Counted from the stretch's first letter, positions 7,489 through 16,242 are shown. The stretch: DNA of 64,000 nucleotides from Ottowia sp. (GCF_016703145.1 NZ_JADJCO010000003.1:806001-870000), one strand, 5' to 3'. Program-made: numbers and translations. The notes: generated by a model not told the origin, from the letters alone.

Positions 7489-9237
7489 ATGACCTTCGCC
7501 GTCCACGGTCTGGCCGTCGCACGGGGCATCGCCATCGGGCGGGCGGTGCTGGTGGCGTCAAGCCGGGTGGACGTGGCGCACTACTTCATCCAGCCCGAGG
7601 AGACCGAGGCCGAGCTGGCGCGCCTGCAGGCGTCGCGCGCCTTCGTCGCCGAGGAACTGCAGCGCCTGCAGCAGGACATGCCCAAGGACGCGCCGGGCGA
7701 GCTGGCCGCGCTGCTGGACGTGCACCTGATGCTGCTGCAGGACGAGGCGCTGACCGCCGGCGTCGCCCAATGGATCCACGAGCGCCACTACAACGCCGAA
7801 TGGGCGCTGACCACGCAGCTGGAGGCCATGGCGCGGCAGTTCGACGAGATGGAGGACGAGTACCTGCGCGAGCGCAAGGCCGACATGGAGCAGGTGGTCG
7901 AACGCGTGCTGCGCCACCTTAAGGGCGCCGCCCAGCCGGTGGCCGCGCCGCCGCCGCGCGCGCCGCGCCAGCAGGACCTGCTGCTGGACGACACGCTGGA
8001 CGTGCCCCTGGTGCTGGTGGCGCACGACCTGTCGCCGGCCGACATGCTGCAGTTCAAGAAGAGCGTGTTCGCCGGCTTCGTCACCGACGTGGGCGGCAAG
8101 ACCAGCCACACCGCCATCGTCGCGCGCAGCATGGACATCCCCGCCGTGGTGGGCGCGCGCTCGGCCAGCCACCTGGTGCGGCAGGACGACTGGGTCATCA
8201 TCGACGGCGACGCCGGCGTGATGATCGTCGATCCCTCGCCCATCATCCTGGCCGAATACGGCTTCAAGCAGCGCCAGGGCGAGCTGGAGCGCGGTCGCCT
8301 GGCGCGGCTGAAGAACACCCCCGCCGTCACGCTGGACGGCCAGAAAGTCGAGCTGCTGGCCAACATCGAGCAACCCACCGACACCCGGGCGGCGCTGGCC
8401 GTCGGCGCCCTCGGCGTGGGGCTGTTCCGCAGCGAATTCCTCTTCATGGGCAGGCAGGGCAAGCTGCCGGACGAAGAAGAGCAGTACCGCGCCTACCGCG
8501 ACGCCGTCGAGGGCATGCACGGCCTGCCGGTGACCATCCGCACGGTGGACGTCGGCGCCGACAAGCCGCTGGACGACCGCCGCGACAGCGCGCACCTGAA
8601 CCCCGCGCTTGGCCTGCGCGCCATCCGCTGGAGCCTGGCCGAGCCGGCGATGTTCCTCAACCAGCTGCGCGCCATCCTGCGCGCCGCCGCGCACGGGCAG
8701 GTGCACCTGCTCATCCCCATGCTGGCGCACGCCGGCGAGATCCGCCAGACGCTGGAGCTGATCGACAAGGCGCGCGAGCAGCTCGACCGGCGCGGCCAGG
8801 CGCACGGCCCGGTGAGGATCGGCGCCATGATCGAGGTGCCCGCGGCGGCGCTGTCGCTGCGGCTGTTCCTGCGCCACTTCGACTTCCTGTCGATCGGCAC
8901 CAACGACCTGATCCAGTACACCCTGGCCATCGACCGCGCCGACGAATCGGTGGCCCACCTGTTCGACCCCCTGCACCCCGCCGTGCTGCAGTTGGTGGCC
9001 GCCACCATCGCCGAGTGCGACGCGCAGGGCAAGGGCATCAGCGTCTGCGGCGAGATGGCGGGCGACCCGGCCATGACGCGCCTGCTGCTCGGCCTGGGGC
9101 TGCGCAGCTTCTCGATGCACCCGTCGCAGATCCTCGCCGTCAAGCAGGAAATCCTGCGCGCCGACGCCGGCAAGCTGGCGCCCTGGGCCCAGGCCGTGCT
9201 GGACAGCGACGAGCCCGCCGAGCTCCTGGGCGGCTGA
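7489..9237 (+). CDS. ptsI: PTS enzyme I (phosphoenolpyruvate-protein phosphotransferase)
   Basis: A 582-residue cytoplasmic enzyme that takes phosphate from phosphoenolpyruvate onto a His and hands it to HPr. The active His is His207 in GGKTSHTAIVARS. The PEP-binding region has the GLFRSEFLFMGR and IGTNDLIQY motifs, and the C-terminal Cys lies in ISVCGEMAG. The start at 7489 (GTCATGACC) gives the family length; an earlier in-frame start would translate the GC-rich repeat. It is the last gene of the EIIA-HPr-EI set. Confidence 0.95.
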   Translation: MTFAVHGLAVARGIAIGRAVLVASSRVDVAHYFIQPEETEAELARLQASRAFVAEELQRLQQDMPKDAPGELAALLDVHLMLLQDEALTAGVAQWIHERHYNAEWALTTQLEAMARQFDEMEDEYLRERKADMEQVVERVLRHLKGAAQPVAAPPPRAPRQQDLLLDDTLDVPLVLVAHDLSPADMLQFKKSVFAGFVTDVGGKTSHTAIVARSMDIPAVVGARSASHLVRQDDWVIIDGDAGVMIVDPSPIILAEYGFKQRQGELERGRLARLKNTPAVTLDGQKVELLANIEQPTDTRAALAVGALGVGLFRSEFLFMGRQGKLPDEEEQYRAYRDAVEGMHGLPVTIRTVDVGADKPLDDRRDSAHLNPALGLRAIRWSLAEPAMFLNQLRAILRAAAHGQVHLLIPMLAHAGEIRQTLELIDKAREQLDRRGQAHGPVRIGAMIEVPAAALSLRLFLRHFDFLSIGTNDLIQYTLAIDRADESVAHLFDPLHPAVLQLVAATIAECDAQGKGISVCGEMAGDPAMTRLLLGLGLRSFSMHPSQILAVKQEILRADAGKLAPWAQAVLDSDEPAELLGG

Positions 9238-9370
9238 GGCGGTGCGCGGGGCCTGGCGCGTCCGGCCGACAAAAAACGAAACATAACGCGACGGTGCCGA
9301 CACCCGGTGATGCGGGCTGCCGCGCACCATCGAGGCTTCTTCAACAAACCGTTCTCGTTCGGAGAGTCTC

Positions 9371-9826
9371 ATGAAAAGCTGGATCCGTCGCACTCTCTTC
9401 GGCGCCCTGGGCGCCACCGTTCTGGCCGGCAGCCTGGCGGGCTGTGCCGGCCACCGCGACCGCTGGCACGAAGGCGATCCCGGCGCCTGGCGCGCCCGCA
9501 TGGTGGAGCGCGTGGGCCACAAACTCGATCTGGACGCGGCGCAGAAGCAGAAGCTGGAGGTGCTGGCGCAAAAGCTGCAGGCGCAGCGTCAGGCCTTGCG
9601 CGGCGATCAGGCGCCGCGCGCCCAGTTCCGCGCGCTCTTCGCGGGCGACAAGCTCGACCAGGCCGGCGCCAACCGGCTGCTGGACGAGAAGCTGGCGGTG
9701 CTGCGCGCCGGCAGCCCCGAGGTGATCGCCGCCGCGGCCGACTTCTTCGACCACCTGAACCCCGCGCAGCAGCAGAAGGTGCGTGCGTTCATGGAACGCG
9801 GCCGCCGCTGGGGCCGCCATGGCTGA
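9371..9826 (+). CDS. Spy/CpxP-like periplasmic lipoprotein
   Basis: A 151-residue protein with a lipobox (LAGSLAGC, Cys25) and a helical body rich in Lys, Gln, Arg and Asp. LDLDAAQKQKLEVLAQKLQ and LNPAQQQKVRAF resemble the LTxxQ-type repeats of Spy/CpxP and metal-resistance sensors, which bind unfolded or metal-stressed periplasmic proteins. A GGAGAG ribosome-binding site precedes the ATG. It lies just upstream of a response regulator and a sensor kinase in the same direction, so it is probably an envelope-stress output or a modulator of that system. Confidence 0.75.
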   Translation: MKSWIRRTLFGALGATVLAGSLAGCAGHRDRWHEGDPGAWRARMVERVGHKLDLDAAQKQKLEVLAQKLQAQRQALRGDQAPRAQFRALFAGDKLDQAGANRLLDEKLAVLRAGSPEVIAAAADFFDHLNPAQQQKVRAFMERGRRWGRHG

Positions 9827-9913
9827 GCACGCGCGCGGCGCGGCGGAGGGTGCCGCGCGATGCCCCGCGGCCTCGTGATCGCCGCGTGTTTCGCGCCGCC
9901 GCACAATCCGCCC

Positions 9914-10711
9914 ATGCCGCGCATCCTCCTGATCGATGACGACGAACACCTGGCCGCGCCGCTGGCCAGCTACTTCGCGCGCTTCGGCTGCACGCTCGAC
10001 AGCGCGCAGCGCCCCAGCGAGGGCCTGGCCCGGCTGCGCGAGGCTGTGGCCCCCATGCTCCCCGCTGCGCGAGGATCGCTTCCCCCCGAGAGGGAGCCCG
10101 CCGCTTTGGGGCGGCCCGGCAACGGCGGCTACGACGCCGCCATCCTCGACGTCATGCTGCCCGAGATGGACGGCTTCGCGCTGTGCCGCCTCATCCGCGC
10201 CCAGCCCGGCTTCGGCGACATCCCCATCGTCATGCTGACGGCGCGCGGCGAGGTGATGGACCGCGTGGTGGGCCTGGAGATGGGCGCCGACGACTACCTG
10301 CCCAAGCCCTTCGAGCCGCGCGAACTGGTGGCGCGGGTGCAGACCATCCTGCGCCGCCAGCGCGTGCGCCCATCGCCGGCACCGCAGGCGCCGCCGCATG
10401 CCGCGCTGCTGCGTTTCGATGGCCTGAGCATCGACCTCGACCGCCGCGCCGTGCTGCGCCAGGGCGAGCCGGTGGAACTGACCAGCACCGAGTTCGAACT
10501 GCTCGCGCTGCTGGCGCGCGAGCCCGGCAAGGTCTTCGGCCGCGACGACATCCTCAACCGGCTGCGCGGCCACGAGGCCGATCTGTACACGCGCGCGGTG
10601 GACATCGTCGTCAGCCGGCTGCGGCGCAAGCTGGAGCCGTTGGCGTGCATCAAGACGCTGCGCAACGCCGGCTACACGCTGGCCGTGGCGCCGGCCGCGC
10701 AGGTGCCATGA
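9914..10711 (+). CDS. OmpR/PhoB-family response regulator with a repeat-derived insert
   Basis: A 265-residue regulator with a receiver domain (acidic residues DDD at 8-10, phosphoacceptor Asp79 in AILDVMLPEMDGF, Lys in DDYLPKPF) and a C-terminal winged helix (VELTSTEFELL, RAVDIVVSRLRRKLE). Residues 45-71 are an extra proline-rich stretch encoded by a GC-rich repeat copy, between the second helix and the phosphoacceptor strand. The usual family continues directly from LREA to GYDAAILD. The start at 9914 is preceded by CACAAT with no Shine-Dalgarno. The stop overlaps the kinase start (ATGA). Confidence 0.9.
   Translation: MPRILLIDDDEHLAAPLASYFARFGCTLDSAQRPSEGLARLREAVAPMLPAARGSLPPEREPAALGRPGNGGYDAAILDVMLPEMDGFALCRLIRAQPGFGDIPIVMLTARGEVMDRVVGLEMGADDYLPKPFEPRELVARVQTILRRQRVRPSPAPQAPPHAALLRFDGLSIDLDRRAVLRQGEPVELTSTEFELLALLAREPGKVFGRDDILNRLRGHEADLYTRAVDIVVSRLRRKLEPLACIKTLRNAGYTLAVAPAAQVP
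10046..10126 (+). repeat. GC-rich palindromic repeat inserted in frame in the response regulator
   Basis: It shares with the ptsH-ptsI repeats the start GTGGCCCCCATGCTCC, the CCCCCCGAGAGGGAG palindrome and the TTTGGGGCGGCCCGGC end. It is 81 bp long (27 codons), so the reading frame is kept. Confidence 0.75.
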
Positions 10712-12045
10712 AACCCGCGCCGCAGGCGCCGCGCTGGCGCCAGTCGCTGCGCGTGCGGCTGGTGCTGCTGTTCATGCTGCTGGCGCTGGCCACGGCCGCC
10801 GTGTTCATCGGCGGCGTGAAGCGGGCCTTCAGCGGCGGCTGGTCCGAGGCCGCGCGGCCCCTGCTCATCGACTACGCCGACCGCCTCGTGGCCGAACTGG
10901 GCAGCCCGCCGGATGTGGCGCGGGCGCAGGCCCTGGCCGAGCGCCTGCCGATCACGCTGGACATCCGCGGGCCGCAGGTCAACTGGTCCTCCGACCCGCA
11001 GTCACCGCACCGCTGGCGTGAGCGGCGGCTGGACGACGAGGGCGTGCAGGCGGGCGACGCCTGGTTCGTGCGCCGCACCGCCGATGGACACCGCGTCACC
11101 TTCGGCGCCTCGCCGCGGATGTGGCGCGTGGTGCCGCATGCGACCGGATGGCTCACGTTGGCCGCGCTGCTGGCGCTGGTGGCGCTGGCCTACGCCGTCG
11201 TGCAGCACCTGCTGCGCCCGCTCACGGACATCCGCGAAGGCGCCGAGCGCTTCGGCCGCGGCGAGTTCGGCACGCCCATTCCGGTGCGCCGCGCCGACGA
11301 CCTGGGCGCGCTGGCGCAGCGCATCAACACCATGGCGCAGGACATCCAGGCCATGCTCGACGCCAAGCGCGCGCTGCTGCTGGCCATGAGCCACGAACTG
11401 CGCTCGCCGCTGACCCGCGCGCGGCTCAACGCCGAACTGCTGCCCGACACGCCCGAACTGGCCGCCGAACGCACGGCCCTGCTGCGCGACCTGGGCGAGA
11501 TGCGCGACCTCATCAGCGACCTGCTCGAAAGCGAACGCCTGGCCAGCCCGCACGCGGCCCTGCAGCGCGAAAGCGTGGACCTGCCCGCGCTGGTGCGCGA
11601 GGTGCTGCAGGAACTGGGCGCGCGCGGCGGCGCCACGGCGAGGGCCGCACGCGCCGTGCGCCTGGAGGTGGCGCCGGGACTGCCCGCACTGGCGCTGGAC
11701 CGTGCGCGCGTGCGCCTGCTGCTGCGCAACCTGATCGACAACGCGCTGCGCCATGGCGCGGGCGCGGGCTCGGCGCAGCCGCCGCCCGTCGTGCATCTGC
11801 GGCCCGTCGCGGCGGATGGCACGGCGCTGGAGATCGAGGTGCGCGATTTCGGCCCGGGCGTGAGCGAGGACATGCTGGCCCGGCTGGCCGAACCCTTCTA
11901 TCGGCCCGACAGCGCCCGCGCGCGCGCGGCCGGCGGCGTGGGCCTGGGCCTGTACCTGTGCCGCCTGGTGGCGCAGGCGCATGGGGGCGTGCTCACGCTG
12001 CGCCATGCCGCGCCGGGGCTGTCGGTCCGCGCGCGGCTGCATTGA
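10708..12045 (+). CDS. Two-component sensor histidine kinase
   Basis: A 445-residue membrane kinase. Transmembrane helix 1 is about residues 14-36, a periplasmic sensor region spans about 37-145, and helix 2 is about 147-167. A HAMP linker follows (LRPLTDIREGAERF), then HisKA with His229 in AMSHELRSPLTRARL, then the ATPase with N box LLRNLIDNALRHG, G1 DFGPGVSED and G2 GGVGLGLYLC. The start overlaps the regulator's stop codon, so the pair is translationally coupled. The stimulus is unknown; the Spy-like neighbour suggests envelope or metal stress. Confidence 0.93.
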   Translation: MKPAPQAPRWRQSLRVRLVLLFMLLALATAAVFIGGVKRAFSGGWSEAARPLLIDYADRLVAELGSPPDVARAQALAERLPITLDIRGPQVNWSSDPQSPHRWRERRLDDEGVQAGDAWFVRRTADGHRVTFGASPRMWRVVPHATGWLTLAALLALVALAYAVVQHLLRPLTDIREGAERFGRGEFGTPIPVRRADDLGALAQRINTMAQDIQAMLDAKRALLLAMSHELRSPLTRARLNAELLPDTPELAAERTALLRDLGEMRDLISDLLESERLASPHAALQRESVDLPALVREVLQELGARGGATARAARAVRLEVAPGLPALALDRARVRLLLRNLIDNALRHGAGAGSAQPPPVVHLRPVAADGTALEIEVRDFGPGVSEDMLARLAEPFYRPDSARARAAGGVGLGLYLCRLVAQAHGGVLTLRHAAPGLSVRARLH

Positions 12046-12132
12046 CGCGACGGCCCTTGTCGCTTCGGGCACGCACGCCAACCCGCGTCATCGCCTAGCA
12101 TGGCCGCCATCCCCACCGAACCGGAGACCGCC

Positions 12133-13173
12133 ATGAGCACCGCCACCAACCGCCAATTCCGCCTCGCCAGCCGCCCGCGGGGCGCGGCCACGCGCGAGAA
12201 CTTCAGCTTCCACGCAGAGCCCGTGGCCCAGCCCGCCGAGGACGGCGTGCTGGTCAAGAACCTGATGCTCTCGCTGGACCCGGCCATGCGCGGCTGGATG
12301 AACGAGGGCCGCAGCTACATCCCGCCCGTGGGCATCGGCGAAGTGATGCGCGCCGGCGGCGTCGGCCGCGTGGTGGCGTCGCGGAACGCGGCCTTCGCCG
12401 TCGGCGACGTGGTCCATGGCACGCTGGGCGTGCAGGACTACGCGCTGGTGCCCGGCGACGAGGTCAAGCGCAGCGGCCTCGTGAAGATCGACCTGGGCGT
12501 CGGCACGCCCGGCCAGTGGCTCAACGTGCTGGGCATGCCCGGCATGACCGGCTACTTCGGCCTGCTCGACGTGGGTCTGGCCCAGGCTGGCGACACCGTG
12601 GTCGTCTCCGGCGCCGCCGGCGCGGTGGGCCAGACCGTGGGCCAGCTCGCGAAGATCAAGGGCTGCCGCGCCATCGGCATCGCCGGCGGCCCGGCCAAGT
12701 GCGAGTGGGTGGTCAAGGAACTGGGCTTCGACGCCTGCATCGACTACAAGGCCGGCCCCGGCGCAGTGCGCGAGGGCCTGAAGGAACACGCGCCCAAGGG
12801 CGTGGATGTGTACTTCGACAACGTCGGCGGCGAGATCCTCGACACCGTGATGGCCAAGCTCGCGCGCAAGGCCCGCATCGTCATCTGCGGCGCCATCAGC
12901 CAGTACAACAACGCCAACAGCGCGCCCGCGGCCGGCCCCCGGAACTACCTGAGCCTGCTGGTCAACCGCGCGCGCATGGAAGGCATGGTCGTCTTCGACT
13001 ACGCCGACCGCTACCCCGTCGCCATCGCCGAGATGGCCGGCTACCTGAAGGACGGCCGCATGAAGAGCCGCGAGGACATCGTGCCCGGCCTGGAGAACTT
13101 TCCCGAAGCCCTGGGCAAGCTGTTCTCGGGCGAGAACTTCGGCAAGCTGGTGCTGGAAGTGGCGCAGGATTGA
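12133..13173 (+). CDS. NADP-dependent oxidoreductase, leukotriene-B4-dehydrogenase/CurA-like MDR family
   Basis: A 346-residue medium-chain reductase without zinc ligands. It has the Rossmann motif GAAGAVGQTVGQLAKIKG, the catalytic-region signature LGMPGMTGYFGLLDVG, and FDNVGGEILDTVM, as in YncB/CurA enzymes that reduce alpha,beta-unsaturated carbonyls with NADPH. The start at 12133 follows CGGAGACC; an ATG at 12100 would add 11 non-conserved residues. It is monocistronic, and a dispersed repeat follows directly. Confidence 0.9.
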   Translation: MSTATNRQFRLASRPRGAATRENFSFHAEPVAQPAEDGVLVKNLMLSLDPAMRGWMNEGRSYIPPVGIGEVMRAGGVGRVVASRNAAFAVGDVVHGTLGVQDYALVPGDEVKRSGLVKIDLGVGTPGQWLNVLGMPGMTGYFGLLDVGLAQAGDTVVVSGAAGAVGQTVGQLAKIKGCRAIGIAGGPAKCEWVVKELGFDACIDYKAGPGAVREGLKEHAPKGVDVYFDNVGGEILDTVMAKLARKARIVICGAISQYNNANSAPAAGPRNYLSLLVNRARMEGMVVFDYADRYPVAIAEMAGYLKDGRMKSREDIVPGLENFPEALGKLFSGENFGKLVLEVAQD

Positions 13174-13182
13174 GGGCCTGGA

Positions 13183-13247
13183 TACTATTGAATTAATAGC
13201 TGTTAGCGCAATATCCACGCCGGCTTCAGGCCGATTTTCCTTGTAAT
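13183..13247 (+). repeat. Dispersed two-hairpin repeat, copy 3
   Basis: CTATT-gaatt-AATAG is the first stem, followed by GTTAGCGCAATATCCACG. CGGC-ttcag-GCCG is the second stem and is followed by ATTTTCCTTG. It lies between two converging genes. Confidence 0.8.
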
Positions 13248-13254
13248 CCGCGCC

Positions 13255-14142
13255 TCAGCGCGCGCGCGTGCCGAGCACGGCGGCGCCCAGGATCAGGGCG
13301 GTGGCCAGCGCCACGTTCCCGCTCAGGGGCCGGCCGCTGGCCCACAGCAGCAGCAGGGTGGACAGCAGCGGCGTCAGGTAGCTCAGCACGCCGATCTGGC
13401 GCGCGTCGCCCAGCTTCAGCGCCCTGTCCCACAGGAAGAACGCACCGCCCAGCGGGCCCAGCGCCAGCACCGCGATCAGCAGCACGTCGCGCGCCGACAA
13501 GCTGACGGCCGGCTCCAGCAGCGCGTGGCAGGCCAGCGCCAGCACGCCCGACACCAGCCCGAAGCCGCCGATGGCCGCCGTCGGAAAGCCGCGCCCGGTC
13601 ATCGCCAGCCGCTTGGTCAGCAGCGAGTAGCTCGACCAGATGAAGGCGGCGCCCGCCGCGCAGGCGTAGCCCAGGGCGGCGTGGCCGCCCGCCGCATCCG
13701 CCACCGGCATACCGCTCGGCGCGCGGCCCAGGATGGCGATCGCCGCCCCGGCGAAGCCCGCCAGCGCCGCCAGCACGTGCGCTGGCCCCAGGCGCACGCC
13801 CGGCAGGATCAGCGGCGCCATCAGCACGATGCCCAGCGGCCACAGGTAGTTGACCAGGTTGGCCTCCACCGGCGGCGCCAGGCGCAGCGCCGTGAACAGC
13901 AGGAAGTGGTAGCCGAACAGCCCGTACACGCCGATGCCCAGCGTCCGCCAGGGCACGGCCAGCCGCCGCGGGTCGAAGCGCGCCAGGGGCAGCGCGATCA
14001 GGCTGCCCGCCAGCAGCCCCAGCCCGGTCAGCAGGAACGGCGGCACGTGCGCCAGCGACGCGCCCAGCGTCGCCAGCGAGGCCCACAGGCCGATGGCCGC
14101 CAGGGCGTACAGGTTGGCGGCGGTGCGCGAGGAGGTGGTCAT
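13255..14142 (-). CDS. EamA/DMT-family transporter, YddG-like
   Basis: A 295-residue inner-membrane protein with about ten hydrophobic helices in two EamA halves (roughly 10-140 and 155-290). Such proteins export aromatic amino acids or other small metabolites. LRLAPPVEANLVNYLWPL in the first half and LSYLTPLLSTLLLL in the second are characteristic. It ends just beyond a dispersed repeat and starts 6 bp after the ynfA stop in the same direction, so the two genes are probably cotranscribed. The substrate cannot be told from the sequence. Confidence 0.88.
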   Translation of the reverse strand: MTTSSRTAANLYALAAIGLWASLATLGASLAHVPPFLLTGLGLLAGSLIALPLARFDPRRLAVPWRTLGIGVYGLFGYHFLLFTALRLAPPVEANLVNYLWPLGIVLMAPLILPGVRLGPAHVLAALAGFAGAAIAILGRAPSGMPVADAAGGHAALGYACAAGAAFIWSSYSLLTKRLAMTGRGFPTAAIGGFGLVSGVLALACHALLEPAVSLSARDVLLIAVLALGPLGGAFFLWDRALKLGDARQIGVLSYLTPLLSTLLLLWASGRPLSGNVALATALILGAAVLGTRAR

Positions 14143-14148
14143 GGCGGG

Positions 14149-14472
14149 CTACGTCGGCCGGGGCTGGAACGCGATCAGCGCCATGCCCGCCAGGCTGACC
14201 GCGACCCCGGCGAGGTCCCACGCGGTGGGGCGCACCCCGTCCACGCCCCACAGCCACGCCAGCGCCACGGCGATGTAGACGCCGCCGTAGGCCGCGTAGA
14301 CCCGGCCGGCCGCGGTCGGGTGCAGCGACAGCAGCCAGGCGAAGAGGGCCAGGCTGGCCGCCGCGGGGACGAGCAGCCACGCCGAGCCGCCGCGCGTCAG
14401 CCACAGGTGGGGCAGGTAGCAGCCCACGATCTCCGCGATCGCCGTGGCGACGAACAGCAGCAGCGTCTTCAG
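14149..14472 (-). CDS. ynfA: YnfA-family small membrane protein (UPF0060), probable CTG start
   Basis: A small inner-membrane protein with four helices, related to E. coli YnfA and to SMR exporters. LHPTAAGRVYAAYGGVYI is the family signature. No ATG, GTG or TTG start gives the usual first helix; the first such start (GTG at 14427) would cut it off. A CTG at 14472-14470 preceded by AGGGG gives 107 residues beginning KTLLLFVATAIAEIVGCYLP after the start codon, matching the E. coli protein almost residue for residue in layout. The CTG lies one base after the lipA stop, so translation may depend on coupling to lipA. Confidence 0.8.
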   Translation of the reverse strand: MKTLLLFVATAIAEIVGCYLPHLWLTRGGSAWLLVPAAASLALFAWLLSLHPTAAGRVYAAYGGVYIAVALAWLWGVDGVRPTAWDLAGVAVSLAGMALIAFQPRPT

Positions 14473-14473
14473 C

Positions 14474-15475
14474 TTACACCCCTGCCGCCTGGGCCTGCTT
14501 GTCCGCGTGGTAGCTCGACCGCACCATGGCGCCCACGGCGGCGTGGGTGAAGCCCATGGCGTAGGCCTCGTCCTCGAACATCCTGAAGACGTCGGGATGC
14601 ACGTAGCGGCGCACCGGCAGGTGGGCGCTGCTGGGCGCCAGGTACTGGCCGATGGTCAGCATGTCCACGCCGTGCGCGCGCAGGTCGCGCATCACCTGCA
14701 GGATCTCGTCGTCGGTCTCGCCCAGGCCGACCATGATGCCGCTCTTGGTCGGCACGGCAGGGTGCAGGGCCTTGAACTTCTTCAGCAGGTTCAGGCTGTA
14801 CTGGTAGTCGCTGCCGGGGCGCGCCTCGCGGTACAGGCGCGGCACCGTCTCCAGGTTGTGGTTCATCACGTCGGGCGGCGCGGCCTTCAGGATCTCCAGC
14901 GCGCGGTCGTCGCGACCGCGGAAGTCGGGCGTGAGGATCTCGATCTGCGTGCCGGGCGAGCGCGCGCGCGTCTCGCGGATGCAGTCGACGAAGTGCTGGC
15001 TGCCGCCATCGCGCAGGTCGTCGCGGTCCACGCTGGTGATGACCACGTACTTGAGCTTGAGCTGCGCGATGGTGTTGGCCAGGTTGACCGGCTCCTGCGG
15101 GTCCAGCGGGTCGGGGCGGCCGTGGCCCACGTCGCAGAACGGGCAGCGGCGCGTGCACTTGTCGCCCATGATCATGAAGGTGGCCGTGCCGTGGCCGAAG
15201 CACTCGCCGATGTTGGGGCAGCTCGCCTCCTCGCAGACCGTCACCAGCTTGTTCTGGCGCAGGATGTCCTTGATCTCGTAGAAGCGCGTGGTCGGGCTGC
15301 CGGCCTTGACGCGGATCCACTCGGGTTTCTTGAGCGCGGGGCCGGCGCGCTCGACCTTGACCGGGATGCGCGAGAGCTTGGCGCCGGCCTTCTGCTTGGC
15401 GCGCGGGTCGTAGTGTTCGCGGCTCTGGGCTTCGCGGACGACGGGGGCATCGGGGCCGGCCTGGGGTGGGGTCAT
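14474..15475 (-). CDS. lipA: Lipoyl synthase
   Basis: A 333-residue radical-SAM enzyme that inserts two sulfurs into protein-bound octanoyl groups to make lipoate. The auxiliary cluster motif is CEEASCPNIGEC, the radical-SAM motif is CTRRCPFC, and the C-terminal RSSYHAD supplies the serine ligand of the auxiliary cluster. It starts inside the end of lipB with a 4-base ATGA overlap, the standard lipB-lipA operon. The enzyme acts on E2 subunits and the glycine-cleavage H protein in the cytoplasm. Confidence 0.97.
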   Translation of the reverse strand: MTPPQAGPDAPVVREAQSREHYDPRAKQKAGAKLSRIPVKVERAGPALKKPEWIRVKAGSPTTRFYEIKDILRQNKLVTVCEEASCPNIGECFGHGTATFMIMGDKCTRRCPFCDVGHGRPDPLDPQEPVNLANTIAQLKLKYVVITSVDRDDLRDGGSQHFVDCIRETRARSPGTQIEILTPDFRGRDDRALEILKAAPPDVMNHNLETVPRLYREARPGSDYQYSLNLLKKFKALHPAVPTKSGIMVGLGETDDEILQVMRDLRAHGVDMLTIGQYLAPSSAHLPVRRYVHPDVFRMFEDEAYAMGFTHAAVGAMVRSSYHADKQAQAAGV

Positions 15476-16176
15476 GGTGTTCCTTGGATGGCCAACAGGC
15501 GGCCGAGCTGCGCGGCCAGTTCGCGCGCCGCCTCGTCCCAGGTGACCGGAACGCCGATTGTAGAAAGATCGACCGTCTGCAAGCCCGGGTAGCCGCAGGG
15601 GTTGATGCGCGCGAAGGGCTCCAGGTCCATCGCCACGTTCAGCGCCACGCCGTGGTAGCCGCGGTGCTGGCTGACCTTGATGCCCAGCGCGGCGATCTTG
15701 CCCAGGCCGCCGAAGTCGGGCTGCGGCGCGGGCGCGCCGGGCACGTGCTGCCGCGGCCTTTGCGCCAGCACGGCGTGGCTGAATGGATCATCGAGCCGCA
15801 CGTAGATGCCCGGCGCGCCGCCGACGCGGTGGCCGGTGACGCCGAAGCGCGCCAGCGTGCGCAGCACGGCTTCTTCCAGCCGGTGCACGTATTCCTTGAC
15901 GAAGATGCCGCGCCGCCGCAGGTCGATCAGCGGGTACGCCACCACCTGGCCGGGGCCGTGGTAGGTGACTTGCCCGCCGCGGTCGGTGGGCACCACGGGG
16001 ATGCCGCCCGGCGCCAGCACGTGCTCGGGCCGACCCGCCAGGCCAAGCGTGAAGACCGGCGGATGCTCGCAGATCCACAACTGCTCGCGCTGGTCCGGCG
16101 CGGGCTGGGCGATGAAGTCCTTCATCGCCTGGAAGGTGGGGGCGTAGTCCGCGCGGCCCAGGAAACGGATCTCCAT
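15472..16176 (-). CDS. lipB: Octanoyl-[ACP]:protein N-octanoyltransferase
   Basis: A 234-residue transferase that moves octanoate from acyl carrier protein to lipoyl domains. The catalytic Cys is in RINPCGYPG, the Lys is in GKIAALGIKV, and the substrate-binding motif is RGGQVTYHGPGQVVAYPLID. It is longer than E. coli LipB because of an inserted HVPGAPAPQPDFGGL loop before the Lys motif. It is followed by lipA with a 4-base overlap. A dispersed repeat fills the gap to the upstream DUF493 gene. Confidence 0.96.
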   Translation of the reverse strand: MEIRFLGRADYAPTFQAMKDFIAQPAPDQREQLWICEHPPVFTLGLAGRPEHVLAPGGIPVVPTDRGGQVTYHGPGQVVAYPLIDLRRRGIFVKEYVHRLEEAVLRTLARFGVTGHRVGGAPGIYVRLDDPFSHAVLAQRPRQHVPGAPAPQPDFGGLGKIAALGIKVSQHRGYHGVALNVAMDLEPFARINPCGYPGLQTVDLSTIGVPVTWDEAARELAAQLGRLLAIQGTP

Positions 16177-16178
16177 TT

Positions 16179-16242
16179 GCTATTAATAAAGTAGCTTATG
16201 GCGCAATTCGGGTGCGGGCTGGTGCCGATTTTTTCTTGAAAT
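16179..16242 (+). repeat. Dispersed two-hairpin repeat, copy 4
   Basis: GCTATT-aataa-AGTAGC (one wobble pair), then ATGGCGCAATTC and GCGGGCTGGTGCC followed by GATTTTTT. It occupies the whole gap between lipB and the DUF493 gene, antisense to both. Confidence 0.8.

Noticed and set aside
12100..12132. ATG at 12100 as the start of the NADP-dependent oxidoreductase
   Set aside because: It adds 11 residues unlike the family. The ATG at 12133 has a better ribosome-binding site and the conserved beginning.
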